Shown here in pieces: positions 12,396 through 23,259 of a DNA stretch of 64,000 nt. The translations under genes were made by a program, and so were the position numbers. Below the pieces are notes generated by a model, which ran no database searches, had not been told where the DNA came from, and was given only the letters and a program-made list of their open reading frames with translations. The first letter of the stretch is position 1; every line of letters starts with the position of its first letter. The stretch comes from Mangifera indica (lineage: Eukaryota; Streptophyta; Magnoliopsida; Sapindales; Anacardiaceae): the NCBI RefSeq assembly GCF_011075055.1, contig NC_058144.1, forward strand, positions 12,614,138 to 12,678,137, written 5' to 3'.

Positions 12396-13535
12396 CTCTC
12401 AATAATGAACTGTGACATTCACTGTAAAATTCCCTAAATGCATATTAATCTCAAATTTAAACGAAATGCTTTTGATTTCTATCTATATCATGCTTGATAA
12501 TCTGTAACATAAACAATAATGGCAAGAAATCACATTCTGGTTAATGTTCAATCGGTGTAATATATATATGTATGTATGTATGTATGTAAAGGTTAACAAT
12601 AAAAATTAATTTTGGAGGGTTGAAAGTTAATATAGATATTTCATGGCATCCTGGAAAAAAAGTACATATTTTGACAGCTTTTACATACAAAAGATTCTGC
12701 TACTTGTATTGTAGCCAAAGTATCTCCATGGAAGCAACTCTTCTTTTAGCTCTAGTCTCTTCACTTCCCAATTCTTCTCCAAAAATGTCATAAAATTTAG
12801 AGGTTAGTTCGCCTGTTTGTTTTTGTTCTGTTGCTTTCGGAGGAAACGAACGAACTATACAATTTTAACAACATGAAAACAGTAACCAAATGCTTCGCAT
12901 TTTGTTTTGTTATCGTGTGAAACCCTAGAAATTGTGCAGCTTTTATTAATTGGAGAAGGCTTTTTTCGGAATTGCGCTTTCAATTTATACGACCACCTGT
13001 TTCACTCTTTTTGTTGTTTCCTTAAAGACGCCAGTGTAATGCCAATGGGTCTTTTCTTTTTACTGCATATAACCATAGTTTTTAAAACTGAAACAGATCA
13101 TTCGGTTCAATCGATTAAATCAAAAATTAACATTAAGTTCTGCCTAATTAATATTAAAAAATAATTTATTCATTAACTTAGTCAAACTCAATCAAAATCA
13201 TGAATTGGATAAATATGTCAAAATCCGTAGAATCAGGGTCAACCAAAATTTACGATATTTTTTAAAAAATTAATTATTTTTGAATAATTTGATTATTTTT
13301 TATTAGAATTGATGAATTTTTAAAGGTTTGTAAGAAAAAATAAGTTAAAAAAAATATTTCATACTTATTAAAATATCTTTTATAGACAATAATTTATGTA
13401 ATTATGTAATGTAAATGTTAATATTTTTGTGAATTATTCTTTAACTTTATTTTGATCAAATAACTGTATCTTCTTCATCTTCTTCTTCTTTTTTTTACTT
13501 AATGTAACATTTTCATACTCTGTAATCCCCTGCAT
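12396..13535. other. Intergenic DNA with an old repeat fragment
   Basis: No gene recognised. 12559-12589 is a TA/TATG microsatellite. About 13075-13330, starting near ATAGTTTTTAAAACTGAAAC and passing GATCATTCGGTTCAATCG, resembles a common dispersed plant MITE remnant. That is a weak call from word similarity alone. Confidence 0.45.
12559..12589. repeat. (TA)n(TATG)n microsatellite
   Basis: About four TA units followed by about five TATG-type units. Confidence 0.85.
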
Positions 13536-13820
13536 GTGAAGACGCCTGCTTCTGTTAAGATAGATTTAGTAGAATTCAGCCAAGGGAATTTGCTCCTGAA
13601 CAGACCTTTTTTGTTGAAAGCAAGGAATAAATATTTTATCAGTTCTTCAGATCAGTTTCAAAGTGACTATATGCATGTGGAGGCTAAATCTGCACATTCT
13701 GTGAACCTTGAAGTTGTTCCACCAATATTGAATGATAGGCCAGGCATTCCTAGTTCATGCAATGGCAATAACATGAGAATTCACAGTCAAGAACTAAAAT
13801 GTTTAAAAATGGGTTCTTGA
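13536..13820 (+). CDS. Unassigned open frame, 94 codons, possible exon relic
   Basis: An open frame with balanced amino-acid composition (start MKTPASVKIDLVEFSQGN). Its base composition is less AT-rich than the flanks, so it may have been an exon. The chosen start is not an ATG-certain one, no family motif is recognised, and there is no convincing splice partner on either side. It may be an exon relic of a decayed gene or chance. I give no function. Confidence 0.25.
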   Translation: MKTPASVKIDLVEFSQGNLLLNRPFLLKARNKYFISSSDQFQSDYMHVEAKSAHSVNLEVVPPILNDRPGIPSSCNGNNMRIHSQELKCLKMGS

Positions 13821-14159
13821 ATTTTGTACGTTTAAGTTCCGTCGTCAATAATGCTGCAGAATCATTTTTTAAGAGTGAGATATGGCGAAGATTATTTGTG
13901 ACATCTGTACTACTTATAGTTAAGTTAGTCGTGTTGGATATTTCATTCCACTACCTGGATTTGATAGAAGACTGATACATCAAGATTATCTTAGCTTCGT
14001 TTCAGGATCTATCGGTAAGTATAACACAAACATGCATACGTAAAGAAATTGTATATTTTATATGCATGGCTCTTCAACCCGCTATAATGATGAATGTTCT
14101 TATTTCAAACATGCATTTAGTCACTAATGTTGTCATCGGCAGATGAGCTTGGTGATTTT
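13821..14159. other. Spacer, nothing recognised
   Basis: Non-coding AT-rich sequence between the unassigned frame and the retroelement remnant. No motif seen. Confidence 0.5.
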
Positions 14160-14857
14160 GCAGCAGAACTAAAACTTCCGTTTATCAGCTTGGAATTAGT
14201 CCCCTGATAATAGCATCAATACTAATGCAAGTTTGGCCCCCAATATTGATATTGATGATGGGCCCTAGGCTTCTAATGCTCCAGCTGATGATGTTACTAA
14301 TGGTGCTAATGTTGACGTTGATATTGATGACAATGATGATGAGCTAGATGAGGATCTAGATTGATTCAAGTTGTAGGCTCGTGCTTCAGGTAAGAGACCT
14401 AGGATGGCTACTCGAGCAAGTTTTTTTGTTGAGCCGATTATTACTTCAGCCGCTAATCCTATCTCTATTTTGCCTACTGAGCTTGCTAGTCTTCATGCTA
14501 AGGTTCGCACTGATTTTGCTAATATTTGTACTAGTATTGCCAATTTTCAGACCAAGGTCATGAGCAGCATAAGTGAGCTTCTTTATCGTTTTGTTCCACC
14601 TCCTTCTTAGTTTATCTTTGATGTATATGTATTTTACACATACTTTTATGTTTTATCTTGTTTGGACTATTGGTGCTTTTATTTTACTAATCATGCTTAT
14701 TTAGACATTGTATTCATGCACTGTGGCTTGATGTTTATTTTTGGTCATTTTGGTGATAATTTATATATATGTTCATGCATGTTAGTCTTCTTTTGTTTCA
14801 TTAACTATATGATTTGCCTATCTTTTTTTCATAATAACAAAGGAGGAGAGGTTTTAA
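14160..14857 (+). pseudogene. Retroelement remnant with acidic Asp/Ala-rich frame and PPT-like end
   Basis: A broken frame reads an Asp-rich stretch (VDVDIDDNDDELDEDLD near 14310-14365) and then a helical stretch ending LLYRFVPPPS before a stop at 14608. Further on, 14662-14877 encodes a very hydrophobic frame. At 14838-14852 ACAAAGGAGGAGAGG looks like the polypurine tract that precedes a 3' LTR, and TGTTATATTC follows at 14858. This is best read as the 3' end of an old retrotransposon, possibly with an extra ORF, later interrupted by the copia insertion at 14986. The clade is uncertain. Confidence 0.4.
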
Positions 14858-14985
14858 ATGTTATATTCTATATTTGAACATGAATATATTTGAGTATGAT
14901 TATAGATATAATATTTGATTAATGTTGTGGATATTTTGATGTGATTGATATTAGATATATGATATTGATATTTGATATTAATATT

Positions 14986-15285
14986 TGATATTATTAAACC
15001 AAGTCAAAACTGTTAGTGGAGTTAGTGGTGGAGTATAAATAGGAGAAAATGGGTTTTTATGATATAAGTGGATAGACCACGTATTTAGTTAGTCATGAGT
15101 TGTTAATGGGTTTTTAGTTGTTATTTTCAGAGAATTTAATTGTTATTTCTTAGGACATTATGTTGATTTCTTTTATTTATATTGTTCATGTAACTCTGCA
15201 TTTTATGTAGCTAGAAAACAAAATTAACACAGTATTTCAGTTTATCTTCTTTCTCCTCTTCTCAAAATTTTAATTGATTCTAGCA
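14986..15285 (+). repeat. 5' LTR of the copia element
   Basis: Starts TGATATTATTAAACCAAG and ends TTGATTCTAGCA. It pairs with 19134-19432. It contains GGAGTATAAATAGGAG (around 15031-15046), a plausible TATA box, TATAAATA, for the element's own promoter. Confidence 0.92.
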
Positions 15286-15288
15286 GTT

Positions 15289-15300
15289 TGGTATCAGAGT
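15289..15300 (+). other. Primer binding site, initiator tRNA-Met type
   Basis: TTGGTATCAGAGT lies a few bases after the 5' LTR. It matches the TGGTATCAGAGC primer-binding consensus of plant retrotransposons except at the last base. Confidence 0.85.
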
Positions 15301-15345
15301 CATACAATCTTGCAATCTCAACATATCTATTTTCAGTTGTGAATC

Positions 15346-18300
15346 ATGACAAACAATTTCAATGTTGTTTGGTCAAGTCCCAAACGGGACGAGAAACTTG
15401 ATTACAATTATTGGCAGATTTTGATGACTACACATTTAAAAGCTCAAAATCTTTGGAGCTTTGTTGATCCAAGAATTATAGATGAAGCTGATGCAAATTC
15501 CCAACGACGAGATCAACTTGCATTAGGACAAATTCATCAAGGTGTTGATTATTCTATGTTTGGAAAGATAGCCAATGCCAAGACAACCAAGAAGGCGTGG
15601 GAGATATTGTGATTGTCTTATAAAGGAGTATATCAGGCATAGAAATCCAAGTTGCAGACCTTACACAGAGCATATGATCATTATGAGATGACCATTTCAG
15701 AGAGTGTTGAGCAATATTTTTCTCGTTTTACTGATCTTGTTAATAAGATGAGATTATATGGAGAAAAAATCGATGACAATACTGTAGTCGAAAAAATTCT
15801 TCGAACATTGCCAATGAAGTATGATCATGTGGTGGCTTCAATCACAAAATCACACAATACCAATCAAATGACAATTGCAGAATTACAAGGCATTGTAGAG
15901 AGCCATGTTGACAAAATACATGGAAAGTCAGAGAAACCAATTGAAGAAGCCTTGGGGTGTCAAGTCACTTTAAGTAATGTTAAGCCAAATCGAAGAGAAT
16001 GATTCAATAGAGGTTGGGGCTACAATAATAGAAGAAGAGGAAGAGGAAGAACACATGGTAATTATTTGCCATACAATCCAGGACAAGGAAGAGGTGGAGA
16101 TAATGCCAAGCACGAGAAGTTTCAGTTTCATTGCTTTAATTGTGGAAAATCTGGGCACAAGATTATAGATTGTCGATTAAAAAAATTCAACAACAATGGA
16201 AATCAAGCAAATATTGCTAAAAAACATGGTGATAATTCTAATGAATCAGAAACTTTACTTTTAGCTTGTAATGTTTAAACTGTAGACGAGAACGTGTGGT
16301 TTTTGGATATTGGATGTAGCAATCACATGTGTGGGAAAAAGGAATTTTTTTCTGAGTTAGATGAATTTGTTCATTCAGAAGTAACTTTTGGCAACAATTC
16401 AAAAGTTTCAATTTTGGGAAAAGGTCAAGTATCTATTAAATGAAGGATGGCTCTCACAATTATATTTCGGATGTATTTTATGTTCCTGGTATTCACCAAA
16501 ATTTATTGAGCATAGGTCAATTGTCAGAAAAAGGATATGACATTTTAATTAAGCATCGACATTGCACCATTTCAGATGCAGATGGAAATTGATAGCAAAG
16601 CTAAATATGTCTTCTAACCGACTATTTCCTTTGAAACTTTAGCATGAAGTTGTTTCTTATTTCAGTTCTATCATTATTGATGATAATTGGCTATGACATA
16701 TGCGTTTTGGGCATTTTCATTTTTCTGGCTTGAATTATTTGGCAAGAAAAAAGTTAGTTTCTAGTTTGCTTGTTATTAATACTTCTGATCATGTTTGTGA
16801 GATTTGTGTTTTGGGAAAGAAGCACAAAAAACCTTTTTCTATAGGCAAATCTTAGAAAGCTAAAAATCAATTGGAGATTGTTCACTCAGATTTGTGCATA
16901 GTGGAAGTTCCATCACATGGAGGTAATAGGTATTTTATTATCTTTATTGATGATTGAGTCGAAAAACATGGGTTTTTTTTTTAGACAAAAATCAGAAGCA
17001 TGTGAAGTTTTTAAAAAATTTAAGTCTTTTGTTGAAAAACAAAGTGGATGCAAAATAAAATTTTTAAGAACTAATAGAGGTCAAGAATACCTAGTTTGCA
17101 ATTATTTCTTTGAAAAGCATGACATTCAACATAGAAGACAACTAGATACACTTCACAGCAAAATGGTAGCTGAAAGAAAAAAATAGAAATATCATGGACA
17201 TGGTGAGATGTATGTTAAAATCTAAAAACTTGCCTAAATATTTTTGGGGAAAAGTTGTTTCTTATGTTGTCTATGTGTTGAATAGGTGCCCAACAAAAAG
17301 TATTCGAGATAAAACACCTGAGGAGGCTTGGAGTGGAAGAAAGCCATCTATTCGACATCTTAAGGTTTTGGTTGCATGGCATATGCACATGTACCAAATC
17401 AGTTGAGAAAAAAGCTTGATGATAAAAGTGAGAAAAGCATTTTCATTGGTTACAATGATACATCAAGGGCTTATAAATTGTATAATCCAAAGACTAAGAA
17501 AGTGACTGTTAGTCGTGATGTTACTTTTGATGAATATGGTGTTTGGGACTAGTCTAATAAGGAAGAAAAACCAGTTATTGTTACTAATAACTATTTTGAT
17601 GAACAATCTATTCAAAATGATCTTGAATCTTTATCAAGTTTGCAACTTCAATCACCAACTCGAAGACCGTAACGTGAGCGTCACATGCCAACTCGTTTGC
17701 AGGATTATGTTTTAAGCACTGATGATGACCCATTTGATGAAGAAATTGTTCAGTTTGCTCTTTTTGCAGATTATGACCCTATATCATTTGAGGAAGCTAC
17801 TAATGATGTCCATTGGCTACAAGCGATGGATGCAAAAATTCATGCTATTGAAAAAAATGATACATGGGAGTTAACTGAGTTACCTTCAAGAAAGAAGCTA
17901 ATTGGTGTAAAATGGGTCTATAAGACAAAGTACAAGTCTAATGGTGAAATTGATCATTTCAAAGCGAGGTTGGTAGCAAAGGGTTACAAGCAAAAACCGA
18001 GTATCGATTATTTTGAAGTTTTTGCACCAATAAGTAAACTTGATATAGTACGTATGCTTATTTCTCGTACTACTCAAAATAATTAGAAACTACACCAAAT
18101 GGATGTAAAGTATGCTTTCTTAAATGGCTTCTTGGAAGAAGAAATATATATTGAGCAACTATAGGATATGTGAAAAGAGGGGAGGAAAATAAGGTCTACA
18201 AGTTGAAGAAAGTTTTTTATGGCTTAAAGCAAGCACCAAGGGCATGGTATACTTGGATTGATTCTTATTTTGTTCAGAATGGTTTTGTGAGATGCCTTTA

Positions 18301-19085
18301 TGAACATGCTTTGTATGTTAAACATACTAAATCTAGTGATATTCTCACAGTATTCTTTATGTTGATCTAATTTTTACTGGGAATAATTTGAAGTTGATCA
18401 CAGAATTTAGGGAGGCTTTAATTAGCAAGTTTGAGATGACAAATATAGGTTTGATGTGCTATTTTCTTGGACTTGAAATTGTTTAGATAGATGGTGGAAT
18501 TTTCCTTTCACAACGAAAATATGCCACTAATATTCTAAAGAAGTTCAAAATGGAGAATTCTAAGCTAGTTCTAACTCTAGTAGCTAAAAAAATGAATTTG
18601 TCAGAACATAGAGCTGGGAAGAATGTGAATGTTACATCTTACAAAAGTTTGATTGAGAATTTGAGATATTTAGTCGCTACGAGACCAGATATTTCTTTTG
18701 GAGTTGGATTGCTTAGTAGGTTTATGGAAGAACCAAAAGAGTGACATTGGGAGGTAGCAAAATGAATTTTGAGATATGTTAAAGGTACAATGAATGATGA
18801 ATTTTTTTACTCTGCTAATAATTTTATGAAACTTGTTGGCTATATAGATAGTGATTGGGTCGGTGATGTTGAGACTAGAAAAAACACATCAAGTTATGCT
18901 TTCCATCTTGGTTCAGCTATCTTTTCTTGGTCTTAAAAAAAAAAATAGCAGGTGGTGGCTCTTTCAACAACAGAAGCAAAATATATTGTAGTAGGAAGTT
19001 GTGCTACTCAAGCAATTTGGTTGAGAAAAATTTTGGAAATTCTGCAACACAAACAAAACACACCTACGTATTTATCAAATTGAAG
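15346..19085 (+). pseudogene. Copia gag-pol polyprotein, decayed
   Basis: Gag starts at ATG 15346 (MTNNFNVVWSSPKRDE) and continues after a stop at 15610 through the UBN2-type gag region. A CCHC zinc knuckle, CFNCGKSGHKIIDC, lies near 16132. The protease site near 16300 reads FLDIGCSNHMCG, where the D-T/S-G triad has become D-I-G. A GAG-pre-integrase zinc region follows (near 16700-16830), then integrase. RT begins near 17810; its active site near 18357 reads YVDLIF, one Asp short. RNase H reaches about 19085. There are stops in every domain and several frameshifts, so it encodes no working polyprotein. Confidence 0.9.
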
Positions 19086-19122
19086 TAGGCACTTGGAATG
19101 GCTAATCTCTCTGACTTGGATT

Positions 19123-19131
19123 AAGGGAGGC
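19123..19131 (+). other. Polypurine tract of the copia element
   Basis: AAGGGAGG immediately before the 3' LTR start at 19134, the expected site of plus-strand priming. Confidence 0.8.
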
Positions 19132-19133
19132 AC

Positions 19134-19432
19134 TGATATTATTAAACCAAGTCAAAACTGTTAGTGGCGTTAGTGGTGGAGTGTAAATAGGAGAAAATGA
19201 GTTTTTATGATATAAGTGGGTAGACCACGTATTTAGTTAATCATGGGTTGTTAGTGGGTTTTTAGTTGTTATTTTCAGAGGATTTAATTGTTATTTCTTA
19301 GGATATTATGTTGATTTCTTTTATTTATATTGTTTATGTAACTCTACATTTTATGTAGCTAGAAAACAAAATAAACTCAGTATTTCAGTTTATCTTCTTT
19401 CTCCTTTCTCAAAATTTTAATTAATTCTAGCA
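19134..19432 (+). repeat. 3' LTR of the copia element
   Basis: Near-identical to 14986-15285. Most of the differences are transitions (A/G and C/T), as expected for methylated transposon DNA. Confidence 0.92.
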
Positions 19433-19622
19433 ATATCAATTGCATTATTATTTGTCTATGGTACATATATTCAAGAGGAGGAAATTTGATTTTTACGGCA
19501 AACTCTTGTAAATTTTTTATAAAAATCAAGTGTTTCTTAACTTCAAGAAAATCTATTCATTGACATACTTTATAAATTTTTTTGAAGTATATATATGTTT
19601 ATCATCATAAAAAATGAGAGAT

Positions 19623-21055
19623 TGTTGATTTAAAGAGTCATTATACTCTTATTTTAATAATAACAAACTAATATGTTTCTAATCATATTGACTAATGATT
19701 TTATTTAAGTGCGAGTTTAGTTACAGGATTTTATGTAATGCATTTAAATGAGTATCATGATGAAAACCAAAGATACGATTCCAAATAAAGAATTCTTGAA
19801 AATTTGAATAAAACCTTAAGTTTAGGTAGATGGTTTTTGTATCTTGAAACATTAATTTTGATTAAAAATTTTGTTTACATGTGAAATGTCACTTGAAAAT
19901 ATATATTTTACATTTTGGGGGTTAAAGTGTCATTTTTCAAACCTAAACCAATTTTTTATCAAATTTCAATAACTCATTTGAAATTATAAAATCTTGTGAA
20001 CTAAAATTTCATATATCAAAGTTGGTTTTGAAAAGGTTTTCTAAAATAGGTTAAATTGTCATATTTCAAAGTTTTAAGTGAAAATTACAAATTTTCAAAT
20101 TTCAGGGGTAAAATATAATAAAATTCTATTGAGCAAATTTGAATAGCCAATTTTTTTTTTTATGACAGCTTCTAAATTATCCAAAAGCTATCTATTTTGA
20201 CTTTTTAAAAATCTGATCGAATGAATTCCTTTCAATTGATCGAATTGTGGTATCAATTTTCTAACGACTAGTATTACGTGGATGTCATAGAAGTGTCACA
20301 TCATATTTGGTTGACTGAATTACATTTGGTTGACCAAATTCTGGGTTTTTAAAAAAAATTAAAATAGCTAGCTTTATACATAATGGTAACTTTCCTTATT
20401 TTTCTTTATATAAACTCAATCAAAATCACTTGAGAGTAACTTTTGGCACAAAAAACTTTCATATATTTGAGTGCAAATCATTTTTTAGCGATTCACTTGC
20501 AAATCCTTTTCTTTAATTAAAACTTTTGCTTATACACTCTATTGATTTTATTTGTATTGGGTTATACTACACTTAAATGTTCATATACACTTTTTGAGAG
20601 AGATTATATTTCGAATTTATATAAAAATTCACATTAGAAAGAAATAAAGTTCATTTTTGGAGAGACTAGAGATTTCTAGTGAGAGAAAGTAAATTATAAT
20701 ATTTGTAAATGTTAATAGCACCTGAAAGCTATTTGTATTATGAAGAAAAATTTGGTTAGGGTTTTGTCAACCAAGAATTAGCATAATACTCCAAAGGAAA
20801 TAGCTTGGAGGAGTAGGCATAGATTAGGTTGTGTTGAACCACTATACATCATTTGTATGATTTTCTTTTCCCTTAAATTTATAATTTCTGTTATGTTGTA
20901 TTGATGATTTAAAATATATATTGAAATACTGACAAACTGCATTAAAAATAGTCATCATTCATTAAATTACATAAATTAGTTTAATTATTTAATTTGGTAA
21001 AAATTGTTTTAAATTGTCTAATTGATCTCCTTTTTTTAGGCAATTCGATCCTTTA
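19623..21055 (+). mobile_element. Sirevirus-type LTR (3' or solo)
   Basis: TGTTGATTTAAAGAGTCATT at 19623, preceded by ATCATCATAAAAAATGAGAG, reproduces the PPT-LTR junction typical of plant Sireviruses. Typical internal words follow: TTTTAATAATAACAAACTAA near 19653, and toward the right end GGAGTAGGCATAGATTAGG and TTGAACCACTATACATCA near 20810-20850. The right edge is imprecise (around 21050). A PBS-like TTGGTATCAGGG occurs at 21249, so the LTR could extend to there. No coding remains are visible. The preceding PPT suggests a 3' LTR whose internal region is lost. Confidence 0.55.
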
Positions 21056-21343
21056 GTATGTATAGTTTTAATACTAATTATTTAATCAAACATGTTTTTT
21101 TATACTTACGTTTATTGACTAATGAATATGTTGATGCTTTTTAAAATTGTAGATGAATGCACCTATTAGATTACCCCATGGACAGAGGAGACACTTGGCT
21201 ACTATGTTTTGAAGTCTGCAAACTTGAAGGTCTGTCTAATTACAAATATTTGGTATCAGGGTATAAGTGACTGATATATAGACATTGTGGACTTTCATGA
21301 ATGGGTATCAAGGTCTGTCTAATTATATATATATGTTCATCCA

Positions 21344-22023
21344 TGTCACAACCTGTTTATTTGCACCAGCCTAGTAGAGGTTCGTCTAGCACAATTCTAA
21401 CATTTGGGTCACTTTCATTCAAGTAGCCAAGAGCCCAGCCAAGCTCATGTGATAGCACAACCCATTGCTCGCCACAAGTCAACAGGCAATCATGCAACCT
21501 TATATGCATAAGACTTTTCAACCAACCATTATGTAGGTAATATGCATGAGGCTCAACAGGCATGTAAGCAGAGTATGTAAGAGGCTCTACAGCTGAGCAG
21601 ACATGCAAGTAGTATGTAGGAGGCTCTACAACTAGGTACCTATGCAAGCAGTGTGTAGAGAACCATGCATGCAGTATGCAGAGGACCATGCATACAGCAT
21701 GTAGGGTCTTAACAATATAAAGAGATGAAACATGTCCTGTCACATTTGTATATATCAATGAATTTTTTCTTTTTTATAAGTTTTTGCCTATAGAAGGCTA
21801 CACCTGTACAACATAAGGTATATAAGCAATACAAAGCATTTTCCAACATATTGAACTTTCTCTACTTCTACCTTTTTGTGTTATTTACTTTACAAGAATT
21901 AACTAATTTTATGTTTTTGCATATTTTTAGTAGGGCAGCAATGTTGGGGACATTTAGGCTGACTTAGTGCATATTGCCTTTAAGTGTCCTACAGGACTAT
22001 CATGTAAACATAAGCCTGTGACA
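21344..22023 (+). repeat. 5' LTR of the gypsy element
   Basis: Starts TGTCACAACCTGTTTATT and ends CCTGTGACA just before the primer-binding region. Between 21540 and 21705 it holds several imperfect repeats of a 30-45 bp unit built on GCATGTA/AGTATGTAG/AGGCTCTACA. About half of the LTR is recognisable again at 26547. Confidence 0.8.
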
Positions 22024-22024
22024 A

Positions 22025-22038
22025 TTAGTATTAGAGCA
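22025..22038 (+). other. Diverged primer binding site
   Basis: TTAGTATTAGAGCA resembles the TTGGTATCAGAGCA tRNA-Met binding site, with two differences. Confidence 0.6.
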
Positions 22039-22084
22039 CTCAACTGAAGATGATGAGTTTTAAGGAAGTCACCACTCATAAAGG

Positions 22085-23200
22085 TTGCAAGAAGGAAAGA
22101 AAAGCACTAAGCAGCACAAAGAGAGGTCATGGGACACCGTCTCAGACATTAATGTTAGACTTGTGAGGTTAGAGCTAGCTTACAAGGACAAATTCAACCA
22201 AGTAAGGGAACTCGATGAGCTTACCAAGAAACTCGAAGGCAACCAAGAGGAGTTACGAGAGGAAACACAGGGTGCATTCAATGTCATCATCGAATAATGT
22301 CTAAACTAAGGTAACCAACTAAGAGACTTTCTTCTTACTACTATTAATGTTTTGCATGGTGAAGTTGTAGCTTTACGGGAGAAAGTTGCAATGTCAGAAA
22401 TCGGGTTAGTTAAGGTGCAAGGCAACTGGACCATTTGCAAGAAAGTTGTAGCACATGGACAAGCTATTGTAGCATAAGTCCTAACAAAAATTCCAAGGCC
22501 AACGTACCCAAGCCAAAGGCGTATAAAGGGACCAAAAATACTAAGGAAATAGATAATTTCCTATAGGGTATAGAACAGTTTTTCGCACTATTGGTGTTGA
22601 GAAGGACACTGATAAAATTGACCATGGTACACTTTACTTTGATGATATTGTTATGGTTTGGTGGTGTCAAAGGCATGCAGAAATAGAGCAAGGCAACAAC
22701 AACATTACAACATGAGACAAGTTTAAAGGTGAACTCAAATGACAGTTTTATTCAAAAATGTTGAGCATGAGGCTAAGACTAAACTTTATCAACTCACATA
22801 CAGAGGTAATGTGAAAGACTATGTCAAGGAGTTTTTTGAATTGCTACTAGAAATTAAAAAACTTTCCCAACAGTGAAGTATTATTGTACTTCATGGATGG
22901 GCTACAACCGTAGGCTAAGGTTGAGATCCAATGAAGAGGAGCTTAAGATCTTAATGCCAATATAGTCATTGTCGAGTACAGGAAACAATAAAAGAGCAAA
23001 GACCAAAAGAATAACAAGGGCAAAAGCAAAAACCGCCACTATTCCAAGGATAGAGCCTGAGACCAACACAAGCACAAATACAAGGCCACTTAGAAGGATG
23101 AGAAGGACCAACAGGACAAAAGCCATTAGAGAGGGTCACCAAAATGCTTTTTGTGTGATGAGATACACGTAATCAGGGAGTGCCCGAAGAGGGGCATATT
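22085..23200 (+). pseudogene. Gypsy gag, decayed
   Basis: A Lys/Glu-rich coiled-coil start (RELDELTKKLEGNQEELREE near 22210-22265) leads into a gag capsid-like region near 22720-22860. A zinc knuckle, CFLCDEIHVIREC (C-X2-C-X3-H-X4-C), lies near 23145-23183. Stops and frameshifts separate the parts. Confidence 0.75.
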
Positions 23201-23259
23201 GATAGCCCTTATAAAGGATCGTCCAGACTTACAACCATAGTAAGAAACCCGAGTAGGTT

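Larger units (their letters stand above)
14986..19432 (+). mobile_element. Complete but defective Ty1/copia retrotransposon
   Basis: A 4.4 kb element with two LTRs of about 300 bp, each starting TGATATTATT and ending TTCTAGCA. It has a PBS directly after the 5' LTR and a purine tract directly before the 3' LTR. The flanking pentamers are ATATT on the left and ATATC on the right, a 4-of-5 match that may be a decayed target duplication. By hand count the LTRs differ at about 14 positions plus one small indel, near 95% identity. Between them gag, protease, integrase, RT and RNase H occur in copia order but are broken. Confidence 0.93.

Noticed and set aside
21357..21758. 133-codon minus-strand frame
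   Set aside because: It lies wholly inside the gypsy 5' LTR, is antisense to the element and is built on LTR repeats.
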